This document shows positions 10,588 to 20,300 of a DNA stretch of 64,000 nucleotides, piece after piece (the stretch's first letter is position 1; every line of letters begins with the position of its first letter). The stretch spans positions 372,001 to 436,000 of the forward strand of contig CAVYWD010000002.1 in the NCBI GenBank assembly GCA_963772225.1, read 5' to 3'. A program made the translations under genes and the position numbers. Below the pieces are notes generated by a model, which ran no database searches, was not told the DNA's origin, and saw only the letters and a program-made list of their open reading frames with translations. The DNA is from CAVYWD01 sp963772225 (GTDB taxonomy: Bacteria; Myxococcota; Myxococcia; Myxococcales; UBA5297).

Positions 10588-11340
10588 TCATCCGTTTCGC
10601 TCTTGCCGGTCGATCTGATCCATGACCCAACGGGACAGGAAGCTGTCCTTGGGCACGAATCCGTCGGCGCCACAGGCCTCCGCCACCTGCTTCAGCTTCT
10701 CGGGGTCCATGCTGCTGCACAAGAGCACCTTGATCCCCTTGAACAGCGAGTTGGACTTGATGAACCGGCAGAAGTGAGCGCCGTCCACGTTGGGCATCTT
10801 CACGTCGAGCAGGATGAGGTCTGGCCGCGTGGAGCGCTTGAGAATCAGCCGGGTCGCCTTCTCGACGCCGCCGGCCAACATGATTTCGAAGCCTTTGCCC
10901 TGGAGCTCGGCCTCGATGAGCTTGGCCGTCATCTCGCTGTCGTCGACGATGAGCACGCGGCCACGCGTGGCGGTCGACCGGCCCACGCGGTGCTCTCGGA
11001 GAAGGCGGATCAGCGCCTGAGAGCCTAAGTCCTTGTGCAGGTATCCCGCGGCGCCGGCCTGCTCCGCGCGGCGCGCAAGCTCCGCTTCGTCCGTGTCGGA
11101 GTAGAGAAACAGCGGCGAGGTCACCCCGCGCTTCTCTCTCAAGAATTCGAGCAGGTCGTCGCCGAAGACCTCCGGCATTTCCAGGTCCGTCACCACCGCG
11201 TCGACCGCACCTTTCTCCAGGGCTTGCAGCAGCTCTGCGAGGTTGCTGGCCGCAACGACCTCATAGCCTGCCGCCACGAGGTCGCTCGAAAGCACTTCCA
11301 ACGCGATGGAGCTGTCGTCGACGATGAGTACGCGAGCCAT
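10588..11340 (-). CDS. frzZ: two-receiver response regulator, FrzZ-like
   Basis: This 250-residue protein is made only of two CheY-like receivers. The first (about 1-120) has VLIVDDSSIAL and acceptor Asp in AVVTDLEMPEVFG. The second (about 128-245) has VLIVDDSEMTAK and ILLDVKMPNVDG. FrzZ of Myxococcus xanthus has the same architecture and is likewise encoded divergently from frzA. It is the expected phosphate acceptor of FrzE in control of motility direction. The name is inferred from architecture plus locus layout. Confidence 0.8.
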   Translation of the reverse strand: MARVLIVDDSSIALEVLSSDLVAAGYEVVAASNLAELLQALEKGAVDAVVTDLEMPEVFGDDLLEFLREKRGVTSPLFLYSDTDEAELARRAEQAGAAGYLHKDLGSQALIRLLREHRVGRSTATRGRVLIVDDSEMTAKLIEAELQGKGFEIMLAGGVEKATRLILKRSTRPDLILLDVKMPNVDGAHFCRFIKSNSLFKGIKVLLCSSMDPEKLKQVAEACGADGFVPKDSFLSRWVMDQIDRQERNG

Positions 11341-11481
11341 TTCACGGCGAATTTATAGCATCCGGCATGCCATTTCGAAGGCGCCCTCGGGCCCGCCGCG
11401 CGCCGGCGCCAAATTGGCCTTGTCTCATTGAATGGAGTAATCAATGGACCTTGTCCGGCGCCCGCGTGTGAAGGAGCCGAG

Positions 11482-12004
11482 GTGAGCTCGCTGCCCAGCG
11501 CCCCAGACAGACCGCTGCTCGCGGCGCTGGCGAGCGCCGGCGCCGCGGATTCGGCTTCGGAGCCGGCGGAGGTGGAGCTGTTTCGGCTGACCATTGGCGG
11601 AGAGGCCTTCGCCATCCGGACCGGCCTCGTCCACGAGGTCGTCCGCACCCCGCCGATCACCCCCCTGCCGGGCGCTCCGCCTTTCTTGATCGGGGTCGCC
11701 GCGCACCGGGGCGACGTCCTCGCCGTGGTCGATTCTGGCCCAGCTCCTTGGCAGGGGTCAGACGCAGCTCTCCGGCCGCTCTCGGATGGCCATCGCGCGC
11801 TCCGATGGAATGGTGGTGGGTCTCTTGGCCGACGAGGTGGCCGGGCTCGAGAGCTTTCCATCGGCGGCCATCCACGGGACTCCGCTCGGTGCCGAAGAGG
11901 CGGAGTTCATCCTGGGCGTCGTCGACGACGCCCAGCGCCTGAACCTCCTGGACCTGCGCCGTGTTCTCTTCGCCGCGCGCGAGCGCGCCACCGCGAGGAC
12001 GTGA
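11482..12004 (+). CDS. frzA: CheW coupling protein, FrzA-like (frame break near 11733)
   Basis: This CheW-domain protein of about 173 residues links receptor to kinase. The first part has ELFRLTIGGEAFAIRTGLVHEVV and FLIGVAAHRGDVLAVVD. The frame then breaks at GTC-GAT-TCT (11728-11736). Dropping one T restores LAQLLGRGQTQLSG, then RMAIARSDGMVVGLLADEVAG, to the TGA at 12002-12004. The GTG at 11482 follows AAGGAG (11471-11476). It is first in the Frz-like operon, 141 bases from the divergent two-receiver gene. Confidence 0.82.
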
Positions 12005-12423
12005 CGGTGTGGAGGTCCTTTTGCCCCTCGAGCCTCAGGAGATTCGAGCTCGTGCTCTACGAGGTGGGCGGCCGGCTCTTCGGCTCGGACGCCGCGCAGG
12101 TGGTGCGCGTCGCCCGGCGCGCTTCGGAGCGCGAGCCGGGGCCTTCGGCATGCCGCGCGCTCGTCGTGCAACGGCCGGGGCCCGAGCCTTCGACAGCAGA
12201 GGTCCCCATCGACCGCTGGGTCGGCTTGGAACGGGTGCGACCATCGGCGCTGCGGCAGGTACCCGCCTTCGCTCTCGGGCTCGTCGACCCCTCGCTGGTG
12301 GGCTTTCTTCTCCGAGGCGAAGGGCTCGTGCCGCTCATCGACCTCGAGGCGCTCGCGGCTTCGAGCGAGACCCTCCGTGTGCCGGGCGGCGCGGTGAGCT
12401 TCGAGGCCCCATCGGCGCCTTGA
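12001..12423 (+). CDS. frzB: CheW-like protein, FrzB-like
   Basis: This 140-residue protein resembles a divergent CheW domain (FELVLYEVGGRLFGSDAAQVV, then DPSLVGFLLRGEGLVPLIDLEAL). It overlaps the preceding gene through a GTGA (12001-12004), which indicates translational coupling. A GTG at 12052 behind AGGAG is an alternative start. M. xanthus FrzB is likewise a short CheW-like protein encoded after frzA. The role is inferred as scaffolding in the kinase complex. Confidence 0.7.
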   Translation: MTVWRSFCPSSLRRFELVLYEVGGRLFGSDAAQVVRVARRASEREPGPSACRALVVQRPGPEPSTAEVPIDRWVGLERVRPSALRQVPAFALGLVDPSLVGFLLRGEGLVPLIDLEALAASSETLRVPGGAVSFEAPSAP

Positions 12424-12443
12424 ACGAGACCAGGATCAAACCC

Positions 12444-13743
12444 ATGGGAGCAGAGAACCGCAGCGAACCGAAGCGCGCCCCGAAGGCGAGGCGGACCTCC
12501 ATGCCCGCTCTCGCCGCCGCGTCCAAAACGCCCGTTCGCCGCTCGAAGCGAAAGGCGAGCGGGGCCGCTTCCCTCGCGCCGCTCTTCGAGGTCGTCGCCG
12601 CGGCCGCGCGCGGCGAGCGGGGAGGGCGGGCCGACCTGCGCCTCTTCCCGACCGGCACGGAGGCGGCGCGCCTGGCCCTGCTCGTCAATCGCATGCTCGA
12701 GGCGACCGATGCGGCGCTCGAGGACGGCCGCCGGCGCGACGAGGACCTGGCCAGGGCCATCGACCAGACCATCGACTCGCTCGTCGCGCTCGTGCAGCGC
12801 GGCGACTTGACGCACTGGGCGGAGTCGCCGACCGACAGCCCGGCCCTCAAGCCGCTGACCCAGGGCGTCGCCCACGTCGTGCTGACGCTCCGGACCTTCG
12901 TGCGCGAGATGAACGAGGCCGCGCTGCGCGTCTCCTCGTCGGCCCACGAGGTCCTGGCCGCCTCGACCCAGCACGAGTCGGCCTCGACCGAGCAGGCGGT
13001 GGCCATCCACGAGACCACCTCCACGATGGAGGAGCTCAAGCACGCCTCCGCGCAGATCGCCGAGAACACCGGCGCGGTGGCCCGGGTCGCCGAGGAGACT
13101 CTGGGCGACGCGCGCTCGGGCAAGGGAGCCATCGCCGAGTTCGTGGTCGCCATGCAGCAGATCCGCAGCGACGGCCTGGCAGTGGTCGAGTCCATCGCCA
13201 AGCTCTCCAAGCGCGTGGAGCGCATCGGGACCGTGGTCGAGGTCATCGACGAAATCGCCGACCGCTCCGACCTCTTGGCCCTCAACGCCGCCCTCGAGGG
13301 GAGCCGGGCCGGCGAGGCCGGAAAGGGTTTCTCCATCGTCGCGGCCGAGATGCGGCGGCTCGCCGAGAACGTCATGGACTCGACCCGGGAGATCAAGAAC
13401 CTCATCGCGGAGATCCGCGAGGCGACCCAGGCCGCCGCCGGCGCAGCCGACGCCTCGCGCAAGGCCACCGAGGAAGGCGAGCGGCTGGGAACCGTCGCCT
13501 CCAACGCCGTCGAGGGCATCCTCGAAGGCGTCCAGGAGACGAGCGACGCCGCTCGGGTCATCAACCTGGCCACCCAGCAGCAGCGCACCGCCACCGAGCA
13601 GGTGGTGAGCAGCATGGCCGAGGTGGAAGAGGTCACGCGCCAGACCACGCAGGCCTCGCGGCAGGCGACCGCGGCCTCCAGCGAGCTGACCGATCTCGGC
13701 CTCGCGGCTCTCCGAGCTGATCAAGCGCTTCCAGACCGACTGA
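12444..13743 (+). CDS. frzCD: soluble chemoreceptor, FrzCD-like (frame break near 13698)
   Basis: This methyl-accepting protein of about 432 residues has no membrane segment. The first 40 residues are strongly basic (KRAPKARR, RRSKRKAS); M. xanthus FrzCD has a basic N-terminus that binds the nucleoid. The signalling hairpin tip reads LLALNAALEGSRAGEAGKGF. Near the end the frame breaks: after ASSELTDL, dropping one base restores SRLSELIKRFQTD, ending at the TGA 13741-13743. Without that repair the protein would carry 13 residues of unrelated tail. The break lies at GG 13698-13699, or at the in-frame CGA at 13716-13718. Confidence 0.85.
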
Positions 13744-13762
13744 CGAGAGGGGCCCTGACGCC

Positions 13763-15955
13763 ATGAGCAGCGAGGCCCTCCGCCAGTCGCTCCTCGCCAA
13801 GTTCCAGGAGGTGAGCGCCGACCGGCTCGAGCGGATAGGCCTGTCGCTCGTGGCCCTCGAGCGGGACGGCGCCGCCGCGGGCCCGGAGTCCGACGACCTC
13901 GCTCGCGAGCTGCACACGATGAAGGGCGAGGCGCGCATGCTGGCCCTCCCGCGCATCGGCGAGCTCGCCCACGCCGCCGAGGACCTCCTCAAGGCCGTGC
14001 GCGATGGCCGGGCGCCGCTGCGCGTCGCCGCCGACCTGCTCCTCCATGCCTGCGACGCCATCGGAGAGCTGCTCGAAGACTTGCCTGCCGCAGAGCGGCC
14101 CAATGGGCGTGCGAGCGAGCTGGTCTCGACCCTCACGCGAGCTTCCGGCACTCCGCATTCCGCCGCCCCGCCGGCAACAGCGAGCCGCGCCGCCGCTGAG
14201 GCAGGCGCGGCTCCGCTCCCGCACGGCCACGCCGAGGCGGCGCTCAAGGGGGAAGCGGGGCGCTCCATCCGCGTGGCGGTGGACGCGCTCGACCAGCTCG
14301 GTGCGCTCGCGGGGGACCTGGTGGTCGAAGGCGCGCGGGCGAACCTCCGCAGCCAGGACCTGGCGGCGCTCCTCGAGCGGATCAACCGCATGGGCGACCA
14401 GCTTCTGGCCATGGCGGATCGCCTCGCCGCGCTCGCGCCCAGCGAGGCCTCGGCGCTGGCCCGCCTGGAGAGCGACCTGCACCTGTTGCGCGACGACACC
14501 TTCCGCTACGTGCGGCGAAACGCCGACGGGGTAAACGCGCTGCAGGCCCACCTGGCAAGGCTCGCCGACGCGGTGGCCGAGTCCAGGCTCGTGTCCCTGT
14601 CCAGCGTCTTCTCGGCCTTCCCTCGCCAGGTGCGGGACCTGGCGCGGGACCAGGGAAAGGAGGTCGAGCTGGAGGTGTCGAACGCCGAGGTCGGCGTCGA
14701 CCGCGGCATCCTCGGCGAGGTGCGCGATGCGATGGTGCACCTCCTGCGCAACGCCGTCGACCACGGCATCGAGAGCCCCCGCGAGCGGGTCGAGAAGGGC
14801 AAGCCGCCGAAAGGGCGGATCGCCATCGACGTGCGTGCCTCGGGCGGCATGCTCGCAATCGACGTGGAGGACGACGGCCGCGGAATCGCCCCGGCGCAGC
14901 TCCGGGAGCGCGCGTTGGCCCGGTCGCTCATCTCCGCCGCACAGGCCGCGGCGATGGGCGACCGCGAGGCGCTGGAGCTCATCTTCTTGCCCGACTTCTC
15001 GACCCGAGAGGAGGTCACCGAGCTCTCGGGCCGCGGGGTGGGGATGGGAGTGGTGAAGCAGAAGGTCGAGTCGCTCGGCGGCTCGGTCTCGGTCTGGTCC
15101 ACGCCGGGCAAGGGAACGCGGTTCAGCCTGCGGCTGCCGCAGTCCATGGCGCTGATGCGAGCGCTGCTCGTCTACCTGGATGCCGAGGTCTACGGGATTC
15201 CCGCCGCGGACGTGCAAGCGGTGGGGCGCGTGCGCGCGCGCGACCGAATGACGGTGGCCGGGCGCGACGCGGTCGAGTTCCGCGGCAGGCCCACGACCCT
15301 GGTAGAGCTGGCGCCCCTGCTCCGGCTCGGCGGCGCCCAGAACCGCGCGGCTCCGCTCTGCGTCTTCGTGAAGCACGGCGAGGACTGCGCGGCCTTGGCC
15401 GTGGACGGGTTCCTGGGGGCGCGAGAGGTCGCGGTCAAGCCGTGCGGCGGCGAGTTCCTCAGGGGGGCGCCGTTCGTGGCCGGCGCCGCGGCGCTCGAAG
15501 ATGGCCGGGTGGCGGTGCTGCTGCACCTGCCGGACATCCTCCAGGAGGTCCGCCGCCCTGCGGCCCGGGCCCCGGCGGATCCGCCTGCGCGCGCGCTCCG
15601 CATCTTGCTGGTCGACGACTCGCCCATCGCCCGGGCGACGCAGGGGGCCTTGGCGCGCGCCTTGGGCCATCGCGTGGACGAGGCGAGCGACGGGCCTGAC
15701 GCCCTGCGCATGAGCGCCACCGAGCGCTATGACGCGGTGGTCACCGACATCCAGATGCCGGGCATGGACGGGTTCGAGCTCACGCGGCGGCTCAAGGCGG
15801 CCCCGGCCACCGCGTCCGTCCCGGTCGTGGTCGTCTCGTCGCTGGCTTCGCCGGAGGACCGGCGGCGCGGCATCGATGCCGGGGCCGACGCGTACCTCCT
15901 CAAGGGCGAGCTCTCCGCCGAGGCGTTGGCGCAGGTGCTGGGCCGGCTCGCCTGA
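13763..15955 (+). CDS. frzE: CheA-CheY hybrid histidine kinase, FrzE-like
   Basis: This 730-residue kinase has these parts in order. An HPt domain carries the phosphorylated His in ELHTMKGEARML (near residue 52). A variable linker and a dimerisation region follow. The ATPase has LRNAVDHGIESPRE (N box), VEDDGRGI (G1) and SGRGVGMGVVKQ (G2). A CheW-like regulatory domain comes next, then a receiver (about 612-730) with ILLVDDSPIA and acceptor Asp in AVVTDIQMPGMDG. FrzE has the same CheA-CheY fusion. Phosphate is expected to pass to the two-receiver protein encoded upstream. The reading frame is intact. Confidence 0.92.
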   Translation: MSSEALRQSLLAKFQEVSADRLERIGLSLVALERDGAAAGPESDDLARELHTMKGEARMLALPRIGELAHAAEDLLKAVRDGRAPLRVAADLLLHACDAIGELLEDLPAAERPNGRASELVSTLTRASGTPHSAAPPATASRAAAEAGAAPLPHGHAEAALKGEAGRSIRVAVDALDQLGALAGDLVVEGARANLRSQDLAALLERINRMGDQLLAMADRLAALAPSEASALARLESDLHLLRDDTFRYVRRNADGVNALQAHLARLADAVAESRLVSLSSVFSAFPRQVRDLARDQGKEVELEVSNAEVGVDRGILGEVRDAMVHLLRNAVDHGIESPRERVEKGKPPKGRIAIDVRASGGMLAIDVEDDGRGIAPAQLRERALARSLISAAQAAAMGDREALELIFLPDFSTREEVTELSGRGVGMGVVKQKVESLGGSVSVWSTPGKGTRFSLRLPQSMALMRALLVYLDAEVYGIPAADVQAVGRVRARDRMTVAGRDAVEFRGRPTTLVELAPLLRLGGAQNRAAPLCVFVKHGEDCAALAVDGFLGAREVAVKPCGGEFLRGAPFVAGAAALEDGRVAVLLHLPDILQEVRRPAARAPADPPARALRILLVDDSPIARATQGALARALGHRVDEASDGPDALRMSATERYDAVVTDIQMPGMDGFELTRRLKAAPATASVPVVVVSSLASPEDRRRGIDAGADAYLLKGELSAEALAQVLGRLA

Positions 15956-15975
15956 CGAAAGCGCCAAAGAAAGCG

Positions 15976-17494
15976 ATGACCGACCCCAAACGAACCACGC
16001 GAGATCCCAGACGGGCACCGCCGGAGGTGGTGCGAGCGCTGGCGAGGCTCCTGTCGGCCCGCGTGGGGCTTCGCCCGGCGCCCGAGAGCGAGACCGGCCT
16101 GCGGCTGGCCATCGCGGCGCGGCTGACCGCCTTGGGCGAAGCGGACGCCGCGGCTTACCTCGAGCGGATTCAGAAGGGCGACGGGCAGGAGCTCCGGGCG
16201 CTACTGCCCCTGGTGACGGTGGGCAAGACCGAGTTCTTCCGCGATGCCGTTCAGCAGCAGGCGCTGCAAAGAACGCTGTTGCCGCAGCTTCTCGAACGAG
16301 CCCGGGCGGAGCGGCGGCCGATGCGCCTCTGGTCGGCGGGCTGCGCGACGGGCGAGGAGCCCTATTCGCTGGCCATGCTCGCGCTGGAGTTGGGGGCGGC
16401 GCCCGGCGAAGTGGAGCTGCTCGCCACCGACGTGAACCCCGCCGCCGTCGCCGCCGCGGAGCTCGGGCGATTTCCGGCCAAGCGCATGCGGGCCGTGCCC
16501 GGCGCGCTCATGGACCGGTTCTGGTGCGCCGAGCACGAGGAGCTGTCGGCGGCGCCGTGCTTGCGAGCGTGCGTTCGATTCGCCGTCCACAATCTCGTCG
16601 CCGAGGCCTTTCCGTCGCCGGAGGGCGGCGCATGGGACCTCATCGCTTGCCGCAACGTGATGATCTACTTCGACGCGCCGACCGCCGCCCGAGTGGTCCG
16701 CGGGTTCTTCGAGCGGTTGCGGGAGGGCGGAATCCTCTGCCTCGGTTACTCCGAGTCGCTGTTCCGCGTCAGCTCCGACTTCGAGCTCGCGGAGGTGGAC
16801 GGCGCCTTCGTCTACCGCCGCCGCCTCGCGCCCCCGCCGAGCGCGCCCGCGCGATGGGAGAATCCCCGCGCGACGGCGAGCCGCTCGAATCCGAGCGCCG
16901 CCCGCGCCCCGGCCCCCGTCGCTCCTGCGGGGCGAGCTGCCCTCGCGCGAGGATCCGGTCGCGGCCGCGGCGAGCGACCTCGAAGCAGGTCGCTTCGAGG
17001 AGGCGCTGGCGGGGTTGCACCGAGCGCTCGAGCGCGCGCCCGGAAACCTGGCTCTCCAGATCACGCTCGGGAACGCGCTGACGGTTTTACGCCGGCGGGG
17101 TGAGGCCCGCGCCGCGTACGAGGCGGCGCTGGCCGCCGAGCCCCTGTGCCGGGAGGCGCACTTGTTCCTGGGCATCCTCTTCTTCGAGGCGGGTGCCGCG
17201 CAGGACGACGAGGCGCTCCGGGAGCTCGGGCAGGCCCTCTTCCTGGACCCCGGCTGTGCGCTGGCGCATTTCTACCTCGGGCGGCTGCGCGAGCGGCGCG
17301 CGGACGTCCCTTCTGCTCGCCGCGCCTATAAAAATGCGGTCGAGGCATGCCGCGCGCCCGGAGCGCGCGGGCCGCTCCTGGGCTATTACCCCGACCTGCC
17401 CGCGGATGCGCGGATCATCGGCCGGGCCGCGGGCTACGCGCTCAAGGGGCTGGACCGGCTCGCCGGGCGGCCGGAAATCGGCGAGTCGGGCTGA
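15976..17494 (+). CDS. frzF: CheR methyltransferase with TPR domain, FrzF-like (frame break near 16.9 kb)
   Basis: The N-terminal 280 residues are a SAM-dependent chemoreceptor glutamate methyltransferase: LVTVGKTEFFRD, SAGCATGEEPYSLAM (SAM site), IACRNVMIYF and LGYSESL. A Pro-rich linker follows. The frame then changes by +1 somewhere in 16850-16930, and GELPSREDPVAAAASDLEAG leads into TPR repeats (HRALERAPGNLALQITLGNA) to the TGA at 17492-17494. FrzF of M. xanthus is also CheR plus TPR. The total length is one base over a multiple of three, which fits a single extra base. A separate TPR gene is possible but less likely. Confidence 0.82.
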
Positions 17495-17512
17495 GCCGCT
17501 GAGCCATGGCGC

Positions 17513-19015
17513 TCAGACGAGCACCACCCGACGGCGGGAGTCGGCGCAGGCGCGGGGCCGCACGACCCCGGCTTGCCACAGCGCGCGCAGGACGGCGAGG
17601 GTGGCGCGTTCGTCCAGGCCGCTGAGGAGCATCAGGTCCTCCACGTCCTTCGTGCCGTCCGCGTGCGCGAGCACCTGCGCCTCTTCGGGGCCGAGGCCGA
17701 GGTCGGCCGGGTGAAGGGGCGGGTCCGGCGCCGGCTCGAACCGCGCCTCCTCCGGCACGAGCTCGCGCAGGCGCACCAAGCTCAGGGCGCGACGGTAGCC
17801 CTCCACGAGGAGGGGCCCGATAGGCTCGAGCCCGAGGTCCAGCGGCGCCGGGCGGAGCCTCGCGCTCAGCGCAACCTGGTAGCTGCCGTCGGCCCAGTCG
17901 AGCAGGCTCCAGGCGACTTCCCGGACCTGCTGCGCCACCAAGGCGACGACGTCCTCGCGCGTCGCGAGCCCGAGCGCGACCATCGCGTCGGCGCTGCGCC
18001 CTTTCGCGCGCGCCACCTCCGCCTGCACCTGCGCTCCGGCTTCGCGCGAGAGCCGCCCCGACTTCACCGCGAAGCTCACCAGCCGCTCGCCCTTGAGGTT
18101 CGACGCGGCGAAGTGGACCCGGCCCTCGCAGAGGCCCAGCACCTTGAGGACGTCGCCGCGCCGCAGGCGCAGCTCGCCCGTCGCGCGCCGCTCATGGAAC
18201 CCTGCGAGCAGCTGCGCCACGGGCCGCTCGGCGAGCAATCCCTCCAGCGGCCAGGAAAAGGCCTGCCGGGAACGCGCGCCCTCCGGCGCGGGGACCTCTG
18301 CCGTGGGGGAAACGTCCTGCGCGGGCTTTGCGTCGAACGCCGCAGGTGGCGCGTCCGCGCTCGCCGATTCGCCTGCCGGGCCACCGGCGCTGCGAGCATC
18401 GGATGGCGCGGGAGGGGCCGGAGGCTCACCTCCGGCGCCCGCGAGCACTTGTGCAGGGGGCGGCTCGGACTCGAGCTCCACGGCCACCGCCTCCACGCTC
18501 GCCAGCGCAGCGTCGTCCACCTCGAGGTGCCGGGTGTCGAGGAAGTCCGAGTCGTCGGCGTCGAGGGCGTCGTCGAGCGCGCCGGTCCCGGAGGCGGTCT
18601 CCTCCAAGGGCAACAGCTCTTCGAGCGCCTCCGCGTCGCTCGGCTCGGGCGGCCCATGGGGCTCGGAAACGCGCGCGAGCAGGGCCTGAAGTATCTCGCG
18701 GGGCGCGAAGGGCTTTTGGATGAACTCGACGGCCCCGGCTTCCAGCGCTTCGAGCGCGGCGGCGTCGCCCTCGGGGACGCCGCTCATGGCGAAGCAGGGG
18801 ATGGCGCGCGCCGAGAGCTGCCGGACGAGCTCGGCCCCCTTCATGTCCGGCAGCACCAGGTCGACCAGCGCCCCGTCCAGCGCGGTCCGCTCCGCGAGCG
18901 CCAGAGCGTCCTTTCCGCATCCGGCGACCAGGGGCGCGACGCCGAGCTCCTGCGCGGTGGCGGCGAGGATGGCCGCGAGCTCGGTCTGATCTTCCACGAA
19001 CAAGAAGTTGCGCAT
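17513..19015 (-). CDS. receiver-PATAN regulator
   Basis: This 500-residue protein has a receiver (about 1-120: NFLFVEDQTELAA, acceptor Asp in GALVDLVLPDMKG, QKPFAP), an acidic Pro/Ala-rich linker, and a DUF4388/PATAN domain (RRATGELRLRRGDVLKVLGL, then GRVHFAASNLKGERL). A C-terminal winged-helix-like segment follows (LMLLSGLDERATLAVL). The ATG at 19015 gives the usual receiver start; the frame stays open to 19189 but overlaps the kinase gene. It is convergent with the CheR-TPR gene (18-base gap) and divergent from the kinase. Confidence 0.8.
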   Translation of the reverse strand: MRNFLFVEDQTELAAILAATAQELGVAPLVAGCGKDALALAERTALDGALVDLVLPDMKGAELVRQLSARAIPCFAMSGVPEGDAAALEALEAGAVEFIQKPFAPREILQALLARVSEPHGPPEPSDAEALEELLPLEETASGTGALDDALDADDSDFLDTRHLEVDDAALASVEAVAVELESEPPPAQVLAGAGGEPPAPPAPSDARSAGGPAGESASADAPPAAFDAKPAQDVSPTAEVPAPEGARSRQAFSWPLEGLLAERPVAQLLAGFHERRATGELRLRRGDVLKVLGLCEGRVHFAASNLKGERLVSFAVKSGRLSREAGAQVQAEVARAKGRSADAMVALGLATREDVVALVAQQVREVAWSLLDWADGSYQVALSARLRPAPLDLGLEPIGPLLVEGYRRALSLVRLRELVPEEARFEPAPDPPLHPADLGLGPEEAQVLAHADGTKDVEDLMLLSGLDERATLAVLRALWQAGVVRPRACADSRRRVVLV

Positions 19016-19172
19016 GGGGAGAGCGCCGGAGGCCTTCGCCGGAGCGCGCAGTCGAGAATAGTCCAAAGCGCGCGCCACGGGGAGAATCCTCTTCGGCCGC
19101 GCGGAGCCCTTTACCGGGGGCTCGCGGCCGAACGAAGATCGCCGCTCTCTCGCCTCTTCAAGGACCGCCCTC

Positions 19173-20237
19173 ATGGCCAAGCAGCGCAAGCGGATCGGGC
19201 CCTATCGCCTGCTCGAGGAGGCCGGGGCCGGGGGCATGGGCACCGTCTGGCACGCGACGCACGAGGTGCTCCAGCGCGAGGTGGCCATCAAGGAGCTCCT
19301 CGCAAAGGCGGCCAAGGACAAGGAGGCCCTCGAGCGCTTTCGGCGCGAGGGAATGGCGCTCGCCCAGCTCAAGCACGAGAGCATCGTCGGAATCCACGAC
19401 CTCCTCGTCTCCGCCGACAAGCTCTACATGGTGCTCGAGTACGTCGACGGGCTGGCGCTCTCGGAGCTGATCCGCGCGGGGCCGCTGCCCTGGGACGCGG
19501 TGGCCATCCTGGGGGCGGGCCTCGCGTCGGCGCTCGACCACGCGCACTACCACAAGGTCATTCACCGCGACGTCAAGCCGGGCAACATCATGCTCAGCAA
19601 GACGGGCGAGGTGAAGCTCATGGACTTCGGGATCGCCCGCGATCAGCTCCTGAGCGACTTGACCGAGACCGGGCACGCGGTGGGAACTCCGTCGTACATG
19701 GCGCCGGAGGTGCTGGCGGGGCACAAGGCCGACGGGCTGAGCGACCTCTACTCGCTGGGGGTGACGCTCTACGAGTGCGCCAGCGGGAAGCGGCCGTTCG
19801 CAGAAGCCGACGCGCAGAAGACGCTTGCGGCCATCGTCTCGGGCAAGCACCGGCCTCTGCAGAGGGCGGACGGCGGCTTGCCGCGCGCCTTTTGCCGCAT
19901 CGTCGAGCGGTGCCTCCGTCGAAACCCGGACAAGCGGTTTGGAAGCGCGGCCGACCTGCGCCAGGCGCTCGAGCAGCTGCTCGTCGAGCGCGGGGTGCGC
20001 TCCAACCACCGCGCCCGCTTGGTCGCGCTCCTCGCGGCGCGAAAGCACATCTCCGAGACCGAGGCGCTCACCTGCATCGACGCGAACGAGCTGCTCGAGA
20101 CCTCCGCGGCGAGCCCCGAGATTGCTCGGCGGCGCGCCTTGCGAGTGGCGCTGGCCGTCGCGGTGGCGGTCTCGTCGGGGCTTCTCGGCTGGTGGCTGGG
20201 CCAGCAGGCGTGGATGCCGGGAGGATTGCTCCCTTGA
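19173..20237 (+). CDS. Hanks-type serine/threonine protein kinase
   Basis: This 354-residue kinase is membrane-anchored. It has the Gly-rich loop GAGGMGTVW, VAIKE (ATP-binding Lys), catalytic loop HRDVKPGNIM, DFG in LMDFGIARD, and an activation segment ending GTPSYMAPE. All catalytic residues are present. A single hydrophobic helix (about 325-345, VALAVAVAVSSGLLGWWLG) near the C-terminus anchors it, leaving only a short tail outside, so there is no extracellular sensor. It is followed 63 bases later by the MshEN protein. Confidence 0.95.
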   Translation: MAKQRKRIGPYRLLEEAGAGGMGTVWHATHEVLQREVAIKELLAKAAKDKEALERFRREGMALAQLKHESIVGIHDLLVSADKLYMVLEYVDGLALSELIRAGPLPWDAVAILGAGLASALDHAHYHKVIHRDVKPGNIMLSKTGEVKLMDFGIARDQLLSDLTETGHAVGTPSYMAPEVLAGHKADGLSDLYSLGVTLYECASGKRPFAEADAQKTLAAIVSGKHRPLQRADGGLPRAFCRIVERCLRRNPDKRFGSAADLRQALEQLLVERGVRSNHRARLVALLAARKHISETEALTCIDANELLETSAASPEIARRRALRVALAVAVAVSSGLLGWWLGQQAWMPGGLLP

Positions 20238-20300
20238 CCCTTCGAGCCCCCCGCTCTTGGCAGGCCATCGGCGCGGCGACCCAAGATAGAGTTCTGGCCC

